The notes beneath the pieces were generated by a model. It was not told where the DNA came from, made no database searches, and worked only from the letters and a program-made list of their open reading frames with translations. A DNA stretch of 21,511 nucleotides, from the NCBI GenBank assembly GCA_964501065.1, contig CAZCRF010000044.1:1-21511 (forward strand). Reading direction: 5' to 3'. Below, piece by piece: positions 15,059 through 21,511 of the stretch (positions within the stretch are counted from its first letter, which is position 1; every line of letters starts with the position of its first letter). The position numbers and the translations under genes were made by a program. The stretch is from Hallerella sp964501065 (GTDB lineage Bacteria; Fibrobacterota; Fibrobacteria; Fibrobacterales; Fibrobacteraceae).

Positions 15059-15904
15059 TCATCCGGCGAGGAACTTTTCCCCGCTGTCGACGCTTTGGTA
15101 AATCAACGTGTTGATGGTCATCGGCCCGACTCCTCCCGGAACCGGGGTGTATGCGCTGGCCACTTCGGCGAGACCTTCTTTTTCGACGTCGCCGATTCCT
15201 CCCGGATGGTATCCGGCGTCAATCACGACCGCCCCTTTCTTGATCCAGGACGTCTTGATGAATTCCGGCTTGCCGACAGCTCCGACGAGGATGTCCGCTT
15301 CGCCGACGTATTTTTCCAAATTTTGAGTCCGGCTGTGGCAGATGGTCACGGTGCAATTGGCGTTCAAAAGCATCATCGCCATCGGTTTGCCGAGAATGGC
15401 GCTCCGCCCGACGACGACGGCGTGTTTCCCTTCGAGGGGAATGTCGTAAGCCTTCAGAATGCGCATGATGCCCGCCGGGGTCGCGCTCCCGTAAGCGTGT
15501 TCCCCCATGGACATGAGGCCGAACCCGAGGCAGGTGACTCCGTCGACGTCCTTGCGCCGTTCAATTTTTTCAAAGGCGGCGCGCTCGTCGATGTGGCGCG
15601 GGACCGGGTGCTGGAGCAAGATGCCGTGTACGTTGGGGTTTTCGTTCAATTCCTCGATCTTGGCGAGGAGTTCTTCCGTCGTGGTTTGCTTCGGCATGTG
15701 CACGGGAAGACTTTCCATGCCGACTCGGGCGCAGGCGTTTCCCTTCATCTTCACGTAAGTGGCGCTGGCCGGGTCGTCGCCGACGAGAATCGTCGCGAGA
15801 ATCGGAGTCTTGCCGGTGCGCGCCTTCAAGGCTTCGACGCGTTCTTTCAGTTGGAGCTCAGATTCCTTGGCCAGTTTTTTTCCATCGAGGATGAGTGCAG
15901 ACAT
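15059..15904 (-). CDS. folD: bifunctional methylenetetrahydrofolate dehydrogenase / cyclohydrolase
   Basis: This 281-residue cytosolic enzyme interconverts 5,10-methylene-, methenyl- and 10-formyl-tetrahydrofolate. Signatures are LVGDDPASATYVKMKGNAC with the catalytic Lys, HGILLQHPVPRHI, the KDVDG motif, GRSAILGKPMAMML (Rossmann cofactor site), ILVGAVGKPEFI, GAVVIDAGYHP and TPVPGGVGPMT near the C-terminus. Length is normal for the family. ATG 15904 starts the usual SALILDGKKLA; an in-frame ATG 21 bp further upstream is less likely because GGAG sits just before 15904. A hairpin spans that ribosome binding site (listed separately). Confidence 0.97.
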   Translation of the reverse strand: MSALILDGKKLAKESELQLKERVEALKARTGKTPILATILVGDDPASATYVKMKGNACARVGMESLPVHMPKQTTTEELLAKIEELNENPNVHGILLQHPVPRHIDERAAFEKIERRKDVDGVTCLGFGLMSMGEHAYGSATPAGIMRILKAYDIPLEGKHAVVVGRSAILGKPMAMMLLNANCTVTICHSRTQNLEKYVGEADILVGAVGKPEFIKTSWIKKGAVVIDAGYHPGGIGDVEKEGLAEVASAYTPVPGGVGPMTINTLIYQSVDSGEKFLAG

Positions 15905-15910
15905 AAATAC

Positions 15911-15939
15911 TCCGTTTTTGCCCAAAAATAAAAAACGGA
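15911..15939 (-). promoter_or_regulatory. hairpin covering the folD ribosome binding site
   Basis: TCCGTTTTT (15911-15919) and AAAAACGGA (15931-15939) are a perfect 9-bp inverted repeat with an 11-nt loop. On the folD mRNA the arm nearest the gene ends in CGGA and abuts or includes the GGAG used as Shine-Dalgarno, 6 nt before the ATG. Pairing would hide the site. It is not a standard terminator because the T-run lies inside the stem. The function is inferred only from geometry. Confidence 0.4.
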
Positions 15940-15964
15940 AACCCTCTTGGGATGTATTTGAAAT

Positions 15965-16210
15965 TTACAAGGTGAAAAAATCCTGCACCAGGGAGGAGAT
16001 TCCGATGGAGATGAAAATCCACGGATACGAAAGGGAACCCTTGAGCCAACCGGTCTTTGTGGTGAGAACGGGGGCGGAAGTCCTTTTCTTCATTTCGGCG
16101 GAAAGAATTTCCCGGGCGCGGTCTTGGGCCGCATTAAATTGAATCGGGGTTTTGACAAACCGCGCAGTCTTGTCCGCAGAAGAAATCAGCGAATGATTTG
16201 CATATGTCAT
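15965..16210 (-). CDS. small hypothetical protein with hydrophobic C-terminal tail
   Basis: This 81-residue ORF begins MTYANHSLISSADK, has a charged middle (RAREILSAEMKKRTS) and ends in a hydrophobic tail, YPWIFISIGISSLVQDFF (about 62-79), that could insert in a membrane. GAGG lies about 8-9 nt before the ATG at 16210. No homolog is recognised. It lies 60 bp upstream of folD on the same strand and 142 bp downstream of the outer-membrane protein gene. It could be a tail-anchored small protein or a chance ORF; the composition and ribosome binding site favour a gene. Confidence 0.5.
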   Translation of the reverse strand: MTYANHSLISSADKTARFVKTPIQFNAAQDRAREILSAEMKKRTSAPVLTTKTGWLKGSLSYPWIFISIGISSLVQDFFTL

Positions 16211-16352
16211 GATAAGACCCTCATATTTAACTACTCAATTCTTTTTCCCACTCAATCCATCCGAGAGAAGTTTAGAAAATTTAACATCGGATTTAAAGGC
16301 CTTCGGCCGCAAATTTCAATTTTGGGAGAGCCGAATATGGCCTGCGTCACAT

Positions 16353-17039
16353 TTAAAGCTTTTGCTCCATCCCGAACCGGAAGTGCAACGTGAGGGAGAG
16401 CGCACCGGCCTGAATCCAATGTTCCGCAGTCTTGTCTTGGGGCTTGTATTCCGTGATTCCCAGGGGCAGCTGCAGCAAATGCCCGTAGCTTGCGGAAAAC
16501 AGGAAGTTGTCCGTGATGGCGTAGGTGAAGACCAGGGAGAGCATGCAGCCGATTCCGAGTAAATTTTCCGTGTCGTCGTTGTCGTCGGAGGCCACGTGCA
16601 GATAGGAGACGGTCGGGGAGAACTTCCCTTCTAGGACGTAGTGCCGTTTCGAAATGAATTCCGGCCCCACGCTGAGCAAGGACCAAATGGCCCCGTAGAG
16701 GGCGTCGTCTTCGCCTAGAGAGGCCGGGCTGACAATCACGTATTGCGGAACTAGAATCATCCACATCGGCGCCAGGTGCACTTCCCGCATCGTGTTCAGG
16801 TAACGGCGGTAGCGGATGGGGATTTTTTCCTTGTTTTCCGCCAAGGTCTGCGGAGTGATGACTCCGTATGCCGCCAGGTTGAATCCCGTGTGGAATTCCC
16901 TCCCCGCGACTCCCGGAATCCAGAATCCCGTGGGCCCGATCCCCAAGTTGAACGGGACTTCGACGCGGTTCACCGGCCGTGCGGCGTGGAGGGGGGCGAA
17001 AATCAGTCCTAAAAAAAGAAAGGCAATCCACTTTTTCAT
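16353..17039 (-). CDS. hypothetical outer-membrane beta-barrel-type protein
   Basis: This 228-residue protein has a clear signal peptide (MKKWIAFLFLGLIFAPLHA, cleaved near residue 19). The remainder alternates amphipathic strands rich in Tyr, Phe, Leu and Gly (VEVPFNLGIGPTGFWIPG, LLSVGPEFISKRHYVLEG, FLFSASYGHLLQLPLGI, LSLTLHFRFG) with polar loops such as ASDDNDDTEN. That pattern suits a small outer-membrane barrel. I do not recognise a named family. AGGA lies 9-10 nt before the ATG. It is divergent from the FKBP gene across only 45 bp. GGCC GAA GGCC TTTAAAT about 50 bp past its stop, read on this strand, is a weak terminator candidate. Confidence 0.7.
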   Translation of the reverse strand: MKKWIAFLFLGLIFAPLHAARPVNRVEVPFNLGIGPTGFWIPGVAGREFHTGFNLAAYGVITPQTLAENKEKIPIRYRRYLNTMREVHLAPMWMILVPQYVIVSPASLGEDDALYGAIWSLLSVGPEFISKRHYVLEGKFSPTVSYLHVASDDNDDTENLLGIGCMLSLVFTYAITDNFLFSASYGHLLQLPLGITEYKPQDKTAEHWIQAGALSLTLHFRFGMEQKL

Positions 17040-17084
17040 CTTAAAGTTCCTAAATTGGATTCATCGAACATTGAGGATTAAAAT

Positions 17085-18512
17085 ATGAAATTATGGACAT
17101 CCAGCATTTTATCCGCTGCCATTTTGGGAACTTTAGCCGCATGTTCCAGTGCCCCCGCACCGGAAACGGCCCCGGCGACAGTTCCTGAAACGACGGCGGT
17201 CTCCGCCCCGAAGAAAGATTCCCTGACGACGTTGAAGGAGCGTTACAGCTACGCCTTGGGAATGGACATGGGGCGCGCCATCAAGAATATCGAAGCCGAT
17301 CTCGACCAGGAACTTTTCCTCCGTTCCCTGAGCGACCAGATGAGCGGCAAGCCCTTGCTGATGACGGATTCCCAAGCGGAAAAGGCTTTGCAGGAACTGG
17401 TCCTTCAGATGCAGGTCGAAAAGGAGAAGAAAGCGGCTGCGGCCGCCCAGGCCGCATTGGATTCGCAAAAGACGTTCCTTGAAAAGAACAAAACGGTCGA
17501 AGGCGTGGTGGTGACGCCGAGCGGCCTTCAATACAAATACATCGTCAAGGCGCAGGATTCCACGGCAAAATCCCCCAAGTTGACGGACAAAGTCCGCGTC
17601 CATTATGCGGGTTCCCTATTGGACGGCAGCGAATTCGACAGTTCCATCAAACGCGGGGAACCTCTCGAGTTCCCGGTGAACGCCGTCATCCAAGGCTGGC
17701 AAGAGCTTTTGACCCTGATGAAGGAAGGGGAAAAGATGCAAGCCTGGATTCCCAGCAATCTGGGTTACGGCGAAGCGGGCGCTCCCCCGGTGATTCCGGC
17801 GAACGCCCTGTTGGTGTTTGAAGTGGAATTGTTGGACGTCGTTTCGGATGAACCTTCCGTGGAAGCGTCCAAGTCTCCGTCGGATTCCGCCCAAGTGCAA
17901 GCGGCGGACAGCGCGGCTGCTCCGGCAATGACAAAGCAGGACAGCCTCGCAGCGGCGAAAGCGGCGAAGAAGGCGGAACAAGACAGCATCAAGGCCGCGA
18001 AAAAAGCCAAGGCGGATAGCCTCGCTGCGGTGAAGAAGGCGAAGCAGGACAGCATCGCGGCAGCGAAAGCGGCGAAGAAGGCGGAGCAAGACAGCATCAA
18101 GGCCGCGAAGAAGGCTGCAGCGGATAGCCTCGCTGCGGTGAAGAAGGCGAAACAGGACAGCGTCAAGGCCGCGAAAAAGGCCAAGGCGGACAGCCTCGCA
18201 GCGGCGAAAGCGGCGAAGAAGGCGGAACAAGACAGCATCAAGGCCGCGAAAAAAGCCAAGGCGGATAGCCTCGCTGCGGTGAAGAAGGCGAAGCAGGACA
18301 GCATCGCGGCAGCGAAAGCGGCGAAGAAGGCGGAGCAAGACAGCATCAAGGCCGCGAAGAAGGCCGCAGCGGATAGCCTCGCTTCTGCGAAGAAAGCGGA
18401 AAAGGAAAATGCCGAGGCGGCAAAGCAGGCTTCGGCGGACAGTGCCAAAACGGCAATAGTCCAAACTCCGGCGGTGGATTCATCCAAGGCCCAAGCGCCG
18501 GCCAAACAATGA
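17085..18512 (+). CDS. FKBP-type peptidyl-prolyl isomerase lipoprotein with long Lys/Ala-rich helical tail
   Basis: This 475-residue lipoprotein (lipobox LAAC, Cys20) resembles the periplasmic Mip/FkpA group. An N-terminal FKBP dimerisation domain (about 45-137; YSYALGMDMG) with an Ala/Lys helix leads to an FKBP catalytic domain (about 145-253). Pocket residues Tyr174, Phe184, Asp185, Val201, Ile202, Trp205 and Tyr228 are all present, so proline isomerase activity is expected. Unusually, about 200 residues follow. After a Ser/Ala-rich linker, residues 284-455 repeat 11- and 14-residue units such as KKAEQDSIKAA and KKAKQDSIAAAKAA, predicting one long charged helix or coiled coil. GAGGA at 17073-17077 sets the start. 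The tail could bind peptidoglycan, nucleic acid or a partner, or span the periplasm like the TolA helix; none is shown by the sequence. Confidence 0.92.
   Translation: MKLWTSSILSAAILGTLAACSSAPAPETAPATVPETTAVSAPKKDSLTTLKERYSYALGMDMGRAIKNIEADLDQELFLRSLSDQMSGKPLLMTDSQAEKALQELVLQMQVEKEKKAAAAAQAALDSQKTFLEKNKTVEGVVVTPSGLQYKYIVKAQDSTAKSPKLTDKVRVHYAGSLLDGSEFDSSIKRGEPLEFPVNAVIQGWQELLTLMKEGEKMQAWIPSNLGYGEAGAPPVIPANALLVFEVELLDVVSDEPSVEASKSPSDSAQVQAADSAAAPAMTKQDSLAAAKAAKKAEQDSIKAAKKAKADSLAAVKKAKQDSIAAAKAAKKAEQDSIKAAKKAAADSLAAVKKAKQDSVKAAKKAKADSLAAAKAAKKAEQDSIKAAKKAKADSLAAVKKAKQDSIAAAKAAKKAEQDSIKAAKKAAADSLASAKKAEKENAEAAKQASADSAKTAIVQTPAVDSSKAQAPAKQ
17940..18383 (+). repeat. near-identical 195-bp direct repeats within the FKBP tail
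   Basis: 17940-18134 and 18189-18383 (offset 249 bp, 83 codons) are identical by eye except for one T/C difference (GGCTGCA versus GGCCGCA). Each copy itself contains shorter degenerate repeats encoding the 11/14-residue units. Identity extends through synonymous positions, so the copies arose by recent duplication or are kept alike by gene conversion; protein selection alone would let codons drift. Confidence 0.93.
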
Positions 18513-18523
18513 CGGTCGTTTAG

Positions 18524-18556
18524 AAAAAAGGCAGGCTTCATCGGCCTGCCCTTTTT
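18524..18556. terminator. bidirectional terminator between the FKBP gene and pdxJ
   Basis: GGCAGGC (18530-18536), a 7-nt loop and GCCTGCC (18544-18550) are flanked by AAAAAA on the left and CTTTTT on the right, suiting both convergent genes. FKBP stops at 18512 and pdxJ at 18572. Confidence 0.93.
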
Positions 18557-18571
18557 GTATTGAGGAGGGTT

Positions 18572-19309
18572 TCAATGTTCCGCCAGGCGAACTGCGGAGA
18601 GCATTTCTTTTACCGCCCGTTCCATTCCGACCAAGACGGCTCTTCCGATGACGCTGTGCCCCACGACCAGTTCTTCAATTCCGGGGATGCTTGAAATGTA
18701 GCCGACATTGCGGTAATTCAAACCGTGCCCCGCCTTGACGCGAAGACCGTATTTTCTGGCGAGAACCGTCATATCTTGAATGGCCGTCAATTCTCGATCC
18801 ACATCGGTGGCGGAGCCCAAATCGAATGCGTTGGCGAAATGTCCCGTATGAAATTCCACAAAATCCACTCCGAGCTTTTTCGCCTCTTTCACCTGGCTGG
18901 TGTCCGGGTCGATGAAGACGCTGACGGCGATGTCATTGTTTTTGAAAGAAGAGACGATCTTGCTCAGTTCATCGCTTTTGGCGGCGACGTTCAATCCGCT
19001 ATCCGTGGCGACTTCTTCCCGGTTCTCGGGGACGAGTGTCACCATGTCCGGTTGGATGTCTATCGCCAACTGCATCATTTCCGCGGTCGGGGAAATTTCC
19101 ATGTTGAGGTGTGTCGTCACGATGCCGCGGAGAAGTCGGACGTCGCGCTCTTGGATGTGTTTGCGGTCTTCGCGCAGGTGAGCGGCGATTCCATGGCATC
19201 CGGCTTGTTCGGCGATGATTGCCCCCGCGACGGGATCGGGCTCCCTTATCTTGCGCGCTTCGCGGATAGTGGCGATGTGATCTAGGTTGACGCTGAGTTT
19301 TGCGGCCAT
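18572..19309 (-). CDS. pdxJ: pyridoxine 5'-phosphate synthase
   Basis: This 245-residue TIM-barrel enzyme condenses 1-deoxyxylulose 5-phosphate with 3-amino-1-hydroxyacetone 1-phosphate in the DXP-dependent route to vitamin B6. Signatures are VNLDHIATIREAR (7-19), GIAAHLREDRKHIQ, HLNMEISPTAEM, VTLVPENREEVATDSGL, VSVFIDPD, FVEFHTGHFA, VKAGHGLNY and ELVVGHSVIGRAVLVG. Length is standard. The start ATG at 19309 lies 8 bp after the stop of the YibQ-like gene with GGAGA between, so the two are coupled in one operon. A bidirectional terminator follows. Confidence 0.97.
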   Translation of the reverse strand: MAAKLSVNLDHIATIREARKIREPDPVAGAIIAEQAGCHGIAAHLREDRKHIQERDVRLLRGIVTTHLNMEISPTAEMMQLAIDIQPDMVTLVPENREEVATDSGLNVAAKSDELSKIVSSFKNNDIAVSVFIDPDTSQVKEAKKLGVDFVEFHTGHFANAFDLGSATDVDRELTAIQDMTVLARKYGLRVKAGHGLNYRNVGYISSIPGIEELVVGHSVIGRAVLVGMERAVKEMLSAVRLAEH

Positions 19310-19317
19310 AAGTTCTC

Positions 19318-20394
19318 CTATTCGGATTTTAAGATGCGGGACAGGTTCACGATTTCGGTCCCTTGGGCGTTCGCCTGCTGCTCCAAATCTTCGACAGCTT
19401 TAAGCGACGCTTCGGACAAGGGCAAAATCAAAATGCCGTTTCCCGACCTCTTGGTCAATTTAAGAATATTTTCCACATAGTTCGCATGGGTTTGGTGCGC
19501 GGGGTCGAAAGGGGAAATCGCGCGGCATTTCAAATTCATTTCCTTGCAGACTTCAACCGCTTTTGAATAGCGATTCCCCGTCAAGTCCAAAAACCAGAGC
19601 CCCTTTTGCTTGAGGGGCGCGAAAACTGCCCGGAGGAGAGCCTGTTGCTCCACAGCCCGACTGCCCCATTTGGAGGCGACTCCCTCGACACCGGGAAGTT
19701 CTTCCAACAGCGATTCCATTTGTTCTTGAATCTCCGAGTCGGATTGGTGTACAAAAATCATCGACTTGGATTGCTTCTTGAATTGAAGCCTTTTATCTTC
19801 CATGGGAAGCCAAAGGACGGGATTCTGAACTTTCTCCGGTTTCGGCATGCGCTTCCCCGATTTTTCTCCGGGAGTCAGCAATAGGGAGTAGGGGTATTTC
19901 AACTTTTGCAATCTCGGAAGGAAATTCTTCCAATTTTCCCCGGCGGAGAATCCGACCGCCAATTGGGAAGTGTTGTCGTAAAAGCTGTCTGCCACTTGGA
20001 TGGCGACTTGGAATGTGTCGCCGAATGGAGCCTGAAAATCCAAAAGGGCGAAGTCGACTCCCGAAGCGGAAGGCCTTTCTTCCATATATAGGACTTTCCC
20101 ACCGTAGCGATTCAAATGCTTTTGCGCGCGCAACAAATAATTCGGGAGGGAAACGCCTTGCCCGACTTTCCAGATTTCCCTGTGCCCGTTCTTCTTCGGC
20201 AGGACTTTCAGTACGGGGATTTCGCCTTGCAATTTTTGCAGATAGGGGACCGTGTCGGCTTGCGGGAAAGATTCTTTCTGGAAGCCAAAGGCGACAAACG
20301 TGTTGTCGACCGCGTCCTTGTGCGTCAAAACGAGGAGAACGCCCAAAAGGATTGACAACAGGCAGGTGGAAAAAATGGCGAAGATCTTTTTCAT
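19318..20394 (-). CDS. membrane-anchored YibQ-like divergent polysaccharide deacetylase homolog
   Basis: This 358-residue protein has an N-terminal membrane anchor or uncleaved signal (about 4-24), a linker domain and a C-terminal region that follows the layout of YibQ / divergent polysaccharide deacetylase (PF04748). LWLPMED (194-200) corresponds to the family LPMEP strand. GVEGVASKWGSRA (235-247) corresponds to GVNNHMGS. LWFLDLTGNRYSKAVEVCKEMNLKC (266-290) corresponds to LFFVDSRT and the following helix. GILILPLSEASLKAVEDL with a terminal EIVNLSRIL corresponds to the last strand and helix. The metal/catalytic residues expected at the DD and NHMGS positions are absent (AVGFSAGEN and SKWGS instead), so it is probably non-catalytic. 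Family assignment is by motif order, not strong identity. It is first in a unit with pdxJ and divergent from miaA across 29 bp. Confidence 0.6.
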   Translation of the reverse strand: MKKIFAIFSTCLLSILLGVLLVLTHKDAVDNTFVAFGFQKESFPQADTVPYLQKLQGEIPVLKVLPKKNGHREIWKVGQGVSLPNYLLRAQKHLNRYGGKVLYMEERPSASGVDFALLDFQAPFGDTFQVAIQVADSFYDNTSQLAVGFSAGENWKNFLPRLQKLKYPYSLLLTPGEKSGKRMPKPEKVQNPVLWLPMEDKRLQFKKQSKSMIFVHQSDSEIQEQMESLLEELPGVEGVASKWGSRAVEQQALLRAVFAPLKQKGLWFLDLTGNRYSKAVEVCKEMNLKCRAISPFDPAHQTHANYVENILKLTKRSGNGILILPLSEASLKAVEDLEQQANAQGTEIVNLSRILKSE

Positions 20395-20423
20395 TCCGTT
20401 AAAATATAGCTAGATTGAAAGCA
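20395..20423. promoter_or_regulatory. compact divergent promoter between the YibQ-like gene and miaA
   Basis: Only 29 bp separate the two start codons. TTAAAATATAGC at 20400-20411 supplies AT-rich -10-like sequence in both directions (TATATTTTAA on the minus strand), so each -35 would lie inside the opposite gene. Leaders would be very short; ACGGA precedes the YibQ-like ATG, and no clear Shine-Dalgarno precedes miaA. Confidence 0.4.
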
Positions 20424-21332
20424 ATGCCTATCCTCTGTGCCCTTGTCGGCGCCACCGGCGTCGGAAAAACGAAGCTTTCCCTAGCCCTTGCAAAGGAATT
20501 TAGGGCTCAAATCATTTCCATGGATTCCCGGCAAATTTACAAGGGCTTTCGCATCGGGACCGCTCAACCGTCGCGGAGGGCCTTGTCGGAAGTTCCGCAT
20601 CATTTGGTTGATTTCCTTTCGCCGCAAGAACGCTTTTCTGTTGGTGAATTTGTCCGTAACGTGAAGGAGCTGTTGAACAAAGACGGGACGCCGTATATCC
20701 TCGTCGGGGGAACGGGAATGTATTTGCAGGCGCTCTCTGAAGGCCTTGCGGAGATTCCCAAAGTGGAGGAGGGCGTTCGCCGGGAATGTGAAAGGTTCTT
20801 GATGGACAATGGAATCGACGGCCTTTATCGAATGGTCGCGTCCGAGGATCCGGAATTCGCGCATGCGGTCAATCGGCAAGACAGGCAGCGTCTTTTGCGC
20901 GCCATGGAAATTTTCGTGCAGACAGGTAAAAAATTTTCGGATATCCGAAAGGAACGCTCCGGCGGAATCGGGAAAATCAAAACTCTTCAACTTTGCAGAT
21001 TACGAACAAATTTGTACGAAAACATCAATCGACGCGTGTCGGAAATGGTGGAAGCCGGGTGGAAAGACGAAGTGGCGAGTTTAATGGAAACAGTCCCGAT
21101 GGATGCTCCGGCGTGGCAAAGCCTGGGTTATCAGGAATGGGTCGCATGCATCCGCGGAAAATTGAGCGAATGCGAGGTTTTGGAGACCGTTCGCCAGGCG
21201 ACGCGGCACTATGCAAAACGGCAAATGACGTGGTTTCGCCACCAAACGGAGGCTTGTCAATTGGAGTTGACGGGGGATTTCGCCCGAGAATTCGCTTCCG
21301 CAGTGCAAATTTTGACTTCCGACATTCGATAA
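20424..21332 (+). CDS. miaA: tRNA dimethylallyltransferase
   Basis: This 302-residue enzyme transfers the dimethylallyl group to A37 of tRNAs reading UNN codons, the first step towards ms2i6A. GATGVGKTKLSLALA is the P-loop, SMDSRQIYKGFRIGTAQP the Asp/substrate motif, and HHLVDFLSPQERFSVGEF, ILVGGTGMYLQAL, NRQDRQRLLRAMEI, WQSLGYQEW and YAKRQMTWFR the other family motifs. Length is normal. ATG 20424 is chosen; an in-frame TTG at 20415 would add three residues, and neither start has a strong ribosome binding site. After the stop, GGGCGA followed by nine T (21341-21349) may end transcription, but only a weak stem is visible. Confidence 0.96.
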   Translation: MPILCALVGATGVGKTKLSLALAKEFRAQIISMDSRQIYKGFRIGTAQPSRRALSEVPHHLVDFLSPQERFSVGEFVRNVKELLNKDGTPYILVGGTGMYLQALSEGLAEIPKVEEGVRRECERFLMDNGIDGLYRMVASEDPEFAHAVNRQDRQRLLRAMEIFVQTGKKFSDIRKERSGGIGKIKTLQLCRLRTNLYENINRRVSEMVEAGWKDEVASLMETVPMDAPAWQSLGYQEWVACIRGKLSECEVLETVRQATRHYAKRQMTWFRHQTEACQLELTGDFAREFASAVQILTSDIR

Positions 21333-21484
21333 GGGCGATTTTTTTTTTGAGGGCATGTTCAAATTATAGAACGAAAATGTTTATAGTTTGTCGATAAATT
21401 GGTTTGTGGTGGGTGGAAACTTCGGGAATTTGCGTTGTAAGTGAAAAACAAGCGGAAAAATCCGGGAAAAGTGCCGCCGACCCC

Positions 21485-21511
21485 TTGACGGAACGGTGGG
21501 GATTTCTATAA
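21485..21511 (+). promoter_or_regulatory. sigma70-type promoter at the right edge (cut by the window)
   Basis: TTGACG at 21485-21490, a 16-bp spacer and TATAA at 21507-21511 give a near-consensus promoter pointing out of the window, with the last -10 base cut off. The 150 bp before it (21333-21484) are non-coding and AT-rich in the first part; I see no RNA gene there. Confidence 0.6.

Noticed and set aside
14945..15931. 328-codon open frame on the + strand
   Set aside because: Antisense to folD, whose motifs are complete; the beginning runs through the hairpin-rich repeat region.
17940..18383. CRISPR-like or non-coding tandem repeat array
   Set aside because: Repeats are codon-phased (11/14 codons), lie inside one open frame and have no unique spacers of uniform length.
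17616..18541. Long Arg/Leu- and Ala/Phe-rich open frames on the - strand
   Set aside because: They mirror the Lys/Ala repeat tail of the FKBP gene; their repetitiveness comes from the repeat DNA.

Overview
The window looks like chromosomal DNA of a Gram-negative bacterium of the Fibrobacter type (Fibrobacterota); this is inferred from protein style, not from a marker gene. The clues are lipoproteins with Ser/Asp-rich linkers after the lipidated Cys, a Fibrobacter-style type IV pilin remnant, a multidomain pectate lyase with a C-terminal sorting-like domain, a CotH-family protein, an LpxK (so lipid A is made), a TonB-dependent receptor and an FKBP lipoprotein with a Lys/Ala-rich tail. Genes are densely packed, with very short divergent promoter gaps (29 to 77 bp in several places). 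I saw no rRNA, tRNA, insertion sequence, integrase or CRISPR array. Layout, left to right. 1-760: the last codons of an unidentified + gene, then a pilin fragment (-) that lacks its N-terminal export and assembly region. 760-4593: a CotH-family protein and an exported rhodanese (+), convergent and overlapping with lpxK (-), which is divergent from acetate kinase (+). 4611-8188: a bidirectional terminator, then a (-) pair of a TonB-dependent receptor and a DUF4374-type surface lipoprotein, the combination used by XusA/XusB-type siderophore uptake. The receptor has a long, structured leader. 8409-9798: a two-gene (+) unit of a 2[4Fe-4S] ferredoxin overlapping a geranylgeranyl-reductase-family flavoprotein. 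9805-12132: the most distinctive block. A barnase-like secreted ribonuclease (-) is divergent from a translationally coupled class-M sirtuin (SirTM) and zinc-containing macrodomain pair (+). A perfect 8-3-8 bp palindrome lies over the shared promoter. SirTM and Zn-Macro are known elsewhere as writer and eraser of protein ADP-ribosylation; here they lack the usual lipoylation partners. 12229-14781: a modular PL1-type pectate lyase (+), followed by about 280 bp of repeat- and hairpin-rich non-coding DNA. 15059-17039: folD, a small membrane-tail ORF and an outer-membrane-type protein (all -). 17085-18512: an FKBP peptidyl-prolyl isomerase lipoprotein (+) whose long helical tail is encoded by near-identical 195-bp DNA repeats. 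18572-20394: pdxJ, translationally coupled to an upstream membrane-anchored YibQ-like protein that lacks the expected catalytic motifs (-). 20424-21332: miaA (+). The window ends inside what looks like a promoter for a gene beyond the right edge. The genes combine housekeeping (acetate kinase, lipid A, folate, PLP, tRNA modification) with accessory envelope functions (pectin attack, TonB-dependent uptake, secreted RNase, ADP-ribosylation).
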